DNA from: JAITWN01 sp964388175
GTDB taxonomy: Bacteria; Pseudomonadota; Gammaproteobacteria; SZUA-140
Assembly: GCA_964388175.1 (NCBI GenBank)
Contig: CAYLYS010000003.1
Span: 10,421 to 74,420 of the forward strand
Direction: 5' to 3'
DNA length: 64,000 nucleotides
Under the pieces are notes generated by a model, which did not search any database, had not been told where the DNA came from, and saw only the letters and a program-made list of their open reading frames with translations. The position numbers and the translations under genes were made by a program. Within the stretch, counting starts at the first letter, position 1; every line of letters starts with the position of its first letter. Below are positions 61,721-64,000 of the stretch, in pieces.

Positions 61721-62793
61721 CGAGACCGACACGGGCCTTGATAGATATCAAAGCCTTACGGTCGAATCTTCAGCGTGCGCGGGAAGCCGCACCGACGGCC
61801 CGGGTGCTGGCGGTGATCAAGGCCAACGGCTACGGTCACGGCCTGATCCGCAGCGCCGAAGCGCTGCATGAGGCCGATGCCTTCGGCGTCGCCTGTCTGG
61901 AGGAAGCCGTCGCCCTGCGCGAAACCGGCATCGCTCACCCCATCGTGCTGCTCGAGGGTTCCTTCGACGCCGCCGAACTGCCGGAGATAGCGCGCCATCG
62001 TCTTTCCATCGTCGTGCACGACGAGCGCCAGCTGCGTGAGCTCGAGCGCAGCGGCTTGTCCAAGCCGATCTCGGTGTGGCTCAAGATCGATACCGGCATG
62101 AATCGCCTGGGCTTCGCGCCGGCACAGGCCGCGCATGCCTACCGGCGCCTGCTGGCCTGTCGTGCCGTGGCGCCGCGTGTCCGTCTGATGACCCATCTGG
62201 CGCGTGCGGAAGAACGCGATTCGCCGGCGACTGCCGAGCAGATCACGCTGTTTCATGAAGCCACCGCCGACCTCGCCGGCGAACGCAGCGTCGCCAATTC
62301 GGCGGCGCTGCTGCACTGGCCGGACAGCCATGGCGACTGGGTGCGTCCCGGACTGATGCTGTATGGCGTTTCACCCTTCGGCGATACCGTGGCGACACAG
62401 GAAGGGCTGCGCCCGGTCATGGGATTTTTCTCGCGCGTGATCGCCGTCAAGTCGTTGCGCAGCGGCGCCGCGGTCTCCTATGGCGGCAGCTGGGTGTGCC
62501 CCGAGGACATGGCGGTCGGCGTGGTCGCCGTCGGCTACGGCGATGGTTATCCGCGCAGCATCGCGCCGGGGACGCCGGTATGGCTGCGTGGTCGCCGCGT
62601 GCCGGTGATCGGCCGCGTCTGCATGGACATGCTGTGCATCGATCTGCGCGGCATGGACGATGTCGCCGTGGGTGAAGAGGTGGAGCTGTGGGGACCGCAC
62701 CTGCCGGTCGAAGAGATCGCGCGCGCAGCCGGCACCATTCCCTATGAACTGCTGTGCGGCGTTGCGCCGCGCGTGCCTTTCGGCGAGATCTGA
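61717..62793 (+). CDS. alr: alanine racemase
   Basis: PLP enzyme making D-alanine for peptidoglycan. 358 residues. The PLP lysine is in VLAVIKANGYGHGL; the second catalytic residue, tyrosine, is in the SYGGSW segment; the RVCMDMLCID stretch is typical. Starts ATGA over the dnaB stop. Together with alanine dehydrogenase at the left end of the window it could link D/L-alanine use to central metabolism, but the two are not in one operon. Confidence 0.95.
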   Translation: MTRPTRALIDIKALRSNLQRAREAAPTARVLAVIKANGYGHGLIRSAEALHEADAFGVACLEEAVALRETGIAHPIVLLEGSFDAAELPEIARHRLSIVVHDERQLRELERSGLSKPISVWLKIDTGMNRLGFAPAQAAHAYRRLLACRAVAPRVRLMTHLARAEERDSPATAEQITLFHEATADLAGERSVANSAALLHWPDSHGDWVRPGLMLYGVSPFGDTVATQEGLRPVMGFFSRVIAVKSLRSGAAVSYGGSWVCPEDMAVGVVAVGYGDGYPRSIAPGTPVWLRGRRVPVIGRVCMDMLCIDLRGMDDVAVGEEVELWGPHLPVEEIARAAGTIPYELLCGVAPRVPFGEI

Positions 62794-63013
62794 ACCCGTG
62801 TCCTGAGCCTGGTGGATACCTCTCCGTTCAGCGGGTTGTTGCAAGAGCAAGACCGATTCTTACCGCGTATGTATATATTGACTACCATTCGCGGCAGTCT
62901 CCACCGTGGTTGAAGTGGTGCTGTGTTCTGCAAGAACTTACCAGCCGCTCAGATGAGACCTCAGGCCGGTGTCGGTTTGACCGCTGAGCTTTCGGGTACA
63001 GTGATTCGAGGCA

Positions 63014-63111
63014 GGAAGATCATCGCTTTTCACGACGCGCTTTTCGCCGTCCTGGCCGCTCGACGGCCGCCATCCGTGGCGGCCGACGGTCGTGAAAAGC
63101 GATGATCTTCC
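63014..63111. repeat. long palindromic element before radA
   Basis: 23-base perfect inverted repeat: GGAAGATCATCGCTTTTCAC plus GAC (63014-63036) against its complement at 63089-63111. With one mismatch the match extends to about 29 bases. Inside it is a second perfect stem, GGCCGCCA (63065-63072) with TGGCGGCC (63077-63084), and a four-base loop. As RNA or single-stranded DNA it would form a long hairpin with a smaller one at the tip. Confidence 0.75.
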
Positions 63112-63218
63112 CGCCTCTGAGAACTCAGTTGGTGCGTCGATGGTGCTCTTATCGCTGATGGACGACGATCGTGAAAAGCGACGGCCTTCCAGCCTCTGAG
63201 AGATGCGTTGGTACGTCG
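63089..63218 (+). repeat. direct repeat of the palindrome's right arm
   Basis: The sequence from 63091 (CGTGAAAAGCGA...CTTCC...GCCTCTGAGA...GTTGGTGCGTCG) recurs from 63170 (CGTGAAAAGCGA...CTTCC...GCCTCTGAGA...GTTGGTACGTCG) with scattered changes, 79 bases apart. This suggests an interspersed repeat family with at least three arms here. Confidence 0.65.
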
Positions 63219-63271
63219 GGGCGGTAATCGCGGCGTGTGCCATAATCGGCTGATACCTGAGTGAGGATGCA

Positions 63272-64000
63272 ATGAGTACGGCCAAGACACGCGGACGTGG
63301 CGGTGACGACAAGACGGTCTACGTCTGCGCCGAGTGCGGCGCGCAGTCGCCGAAATGGTCCGGCCAGTGCGGCGACTGCGGTGCCTGGAACAGCCTGACC
63401 GAAGCGGTCGAGCGCCGCGCACCGGCCGGGCGCCGTGCCGGCTATGCCGCCGCGGCCGGTGGCGGCAGCCGTCTGCTCGCCGAGATCGATCCGGCGAACG
63501 AAGTCCGTATACCGACCGCGATCGGCGAACTCGACCGCGTGCTCGGCGGCGGACTGGTGCGCGGTTCGGTGGTGCTGATCGGCGGCGATCCCGGCATCGG
63601 CAAATCGACGCTGCTGCTGCAATCGATGTCGGCGCTCGCTGCGGCGCAGCAGACGCTCTACGTCACCGGCGAGGAATCGCCGCAGCAGGTCAGCCTGCGC
63701 GCGCACCGTCTCGGTATCGATCCCAGGCCGCTGCGCGTGCTCGCCGAGACCGATGTCGACCTGATCCTCGCCGAGGCCGGCAAGCTGCGCCCGGGCGTCG
63801 TCGTCATCGATTCCATCCAGACCATGTACTGCGCCGAACTGCAGGCCGCACCCGGCGCGGTCAGCCAGGTGCGCGAAAGCGCCGCGCGCCTGGTGCAGTA
63901 TGCCAAGCAGAGCGGCTGCGCGCTGTTCCTGGTCGGCCACGTGACCAAGGAGGGCATGCTCGCCGGACCGCGCGTGCTCGAACACATGGTCGACACCGTG
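63272..64000 (+). CDS. radA: DNA repair protein RadA, N-terminal part (cut by window edge)
   Basis: RecA-like ATPase that drives branch migration in recombination. The first 243 codons are present. N-terminal zinc ribbon: VCAECGAQSPKWSGQCGDCGAW (four cysteines). RecA-like domain: Walker A LIGGDPGIGKSTLLLQ, then YVTGEESPQQVSLRAHRLG and VVVIDSIQTMY as Walker B. The family KNRFG motif and Lon-like end lie beyond the window. ATG at 63272 has GAGG upstream. Confidence 0.95.
   Translation, partial: MSTAKTRGRGGDDKTVYVCAECGAQSPKWSGQCGDCGAWNSLTEAVERRAPAGRRAGYAAAAGGGSRLLAEIDPANEVRIPTAIGELDRVLGGGLVRGSVVLIGGDPGIGKSTLLLQSMSALAAAQQTLYVTGEESPQQVSLRAHRLGIDPRPLRVLAETDVDLILAEAGKLRPGVVVIDSIQTMYCAELQAAPGAVSQVRESAARLVQYAKQSGCALFLVGHVTKEGMLAGPRVLEHMVDTV

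Larger units (their letters stand above)
62794..63271 (+). other. 478-base intergenic region between alr and radA
   Basis: No gene supported. The first 200 bases are AT-richer and featureless (a TATGTATATATTGAC stretch near 62870 could hold a promoter). The right half is filled by the palindromic and direct repeats described separately. Confidence 0.4.

Noticed and set aside
62794..63218. CRISPR array before radA
   Set aside because: Only two or three imperfect arms with uneven spacing and one in inverted orientation; there are no regular spacers or cas genes.

Overview
The window is chromosomal DNA from a Gram-negative gammaproteobacterium with high-GC housekeeping genes. The evidence is gene order and gene content. 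The left part keeps a core order familiar from Pseudomonas-like genomes: ftsK, trxB, aat, bpt, infA, clpA/clpS, cspD, icd, mnmA, hflD, purB, serS, cysG. The middle and right parts keep miaA-hfq-hflX-hflK-hflC-hisZ-purA and tRNA-Leu-rnr-rlmB-rpsF-rpsR-rplI-dnaB-alr-radA. An outer-membrane porin, a TonB-dependent receptor and lipoprotein signals confirm a double membrane. Genus and family cannot be fixed from the sequence alone.

Layout. 1-19.2 kb: cell division (ftsK, cut by the window edge), alanine dehydrogenase, thioredoxin reductase, a PilZ protein, the N-degron set (aat, bpt, clpA, clpS) with infA and cspD, isocitrate dehydrogenase, tRNA and purine genes, siroheme synthase and a SulP transporter. 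19.2-21.4 kb: a small histidine-rich protein, a BI-1/YccA membrane protein, tRNA-Ser(UGA) and a 29-residue membrane peptide that automatic gene calling would probably miss. 21.5-29.1 kb: miaA to purA. 29.2-47.4 kb: accessory genes, namely an AbgT transporter, a porin, a two-component system, a complete-looking iron/siderophore operon on the minus strand (receptor, methyltransferase, binding protein, DUF3649, PepSY, DUF3325, Fur-like regulator) and a 1345-residue CheB-CheR-PAS-kinase-receiver hybrid. 47.4-53.3 kb: an AT-richer, decayed array of Rhs (YD-repeat) toxin ends and small membrane or lipoprotein genes. 53.3-53.9 kb: a toxin-antitoxin pair. 54.3-64.0 kb: tRNA-Leu(CAG), RNase R and the ribosomal-protein/replication cluster, ending inside radA.

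The whole 29.1-54.3 kb block sits between purA and tRNA-Leu/rnr, which are near neighbours in Pseudomonas-like genomes, so it looks like a hotspot for acquired genes.

The most interesting signal is the Rhs array. Four separate toxin ends finish with the same roughly 23-residue tail, (A)SGGFLxYPNKxNxNMMQSVYxK, directly before the stop codon. Each is followed at once, twice with a 4-base overlap, by an unrelated small membrane protein or lipoprotein gene. Codons in the tail differ widely between copies, which points to selection on the protein rather than recent duplication. Other items worth checking are a pair of hairpins before rpsF whose loops are perfectly complementary over 16 bases, a long palindromic repeat before radA, the 34-histidine peptide, and the methyltransferase inside the iron operon.
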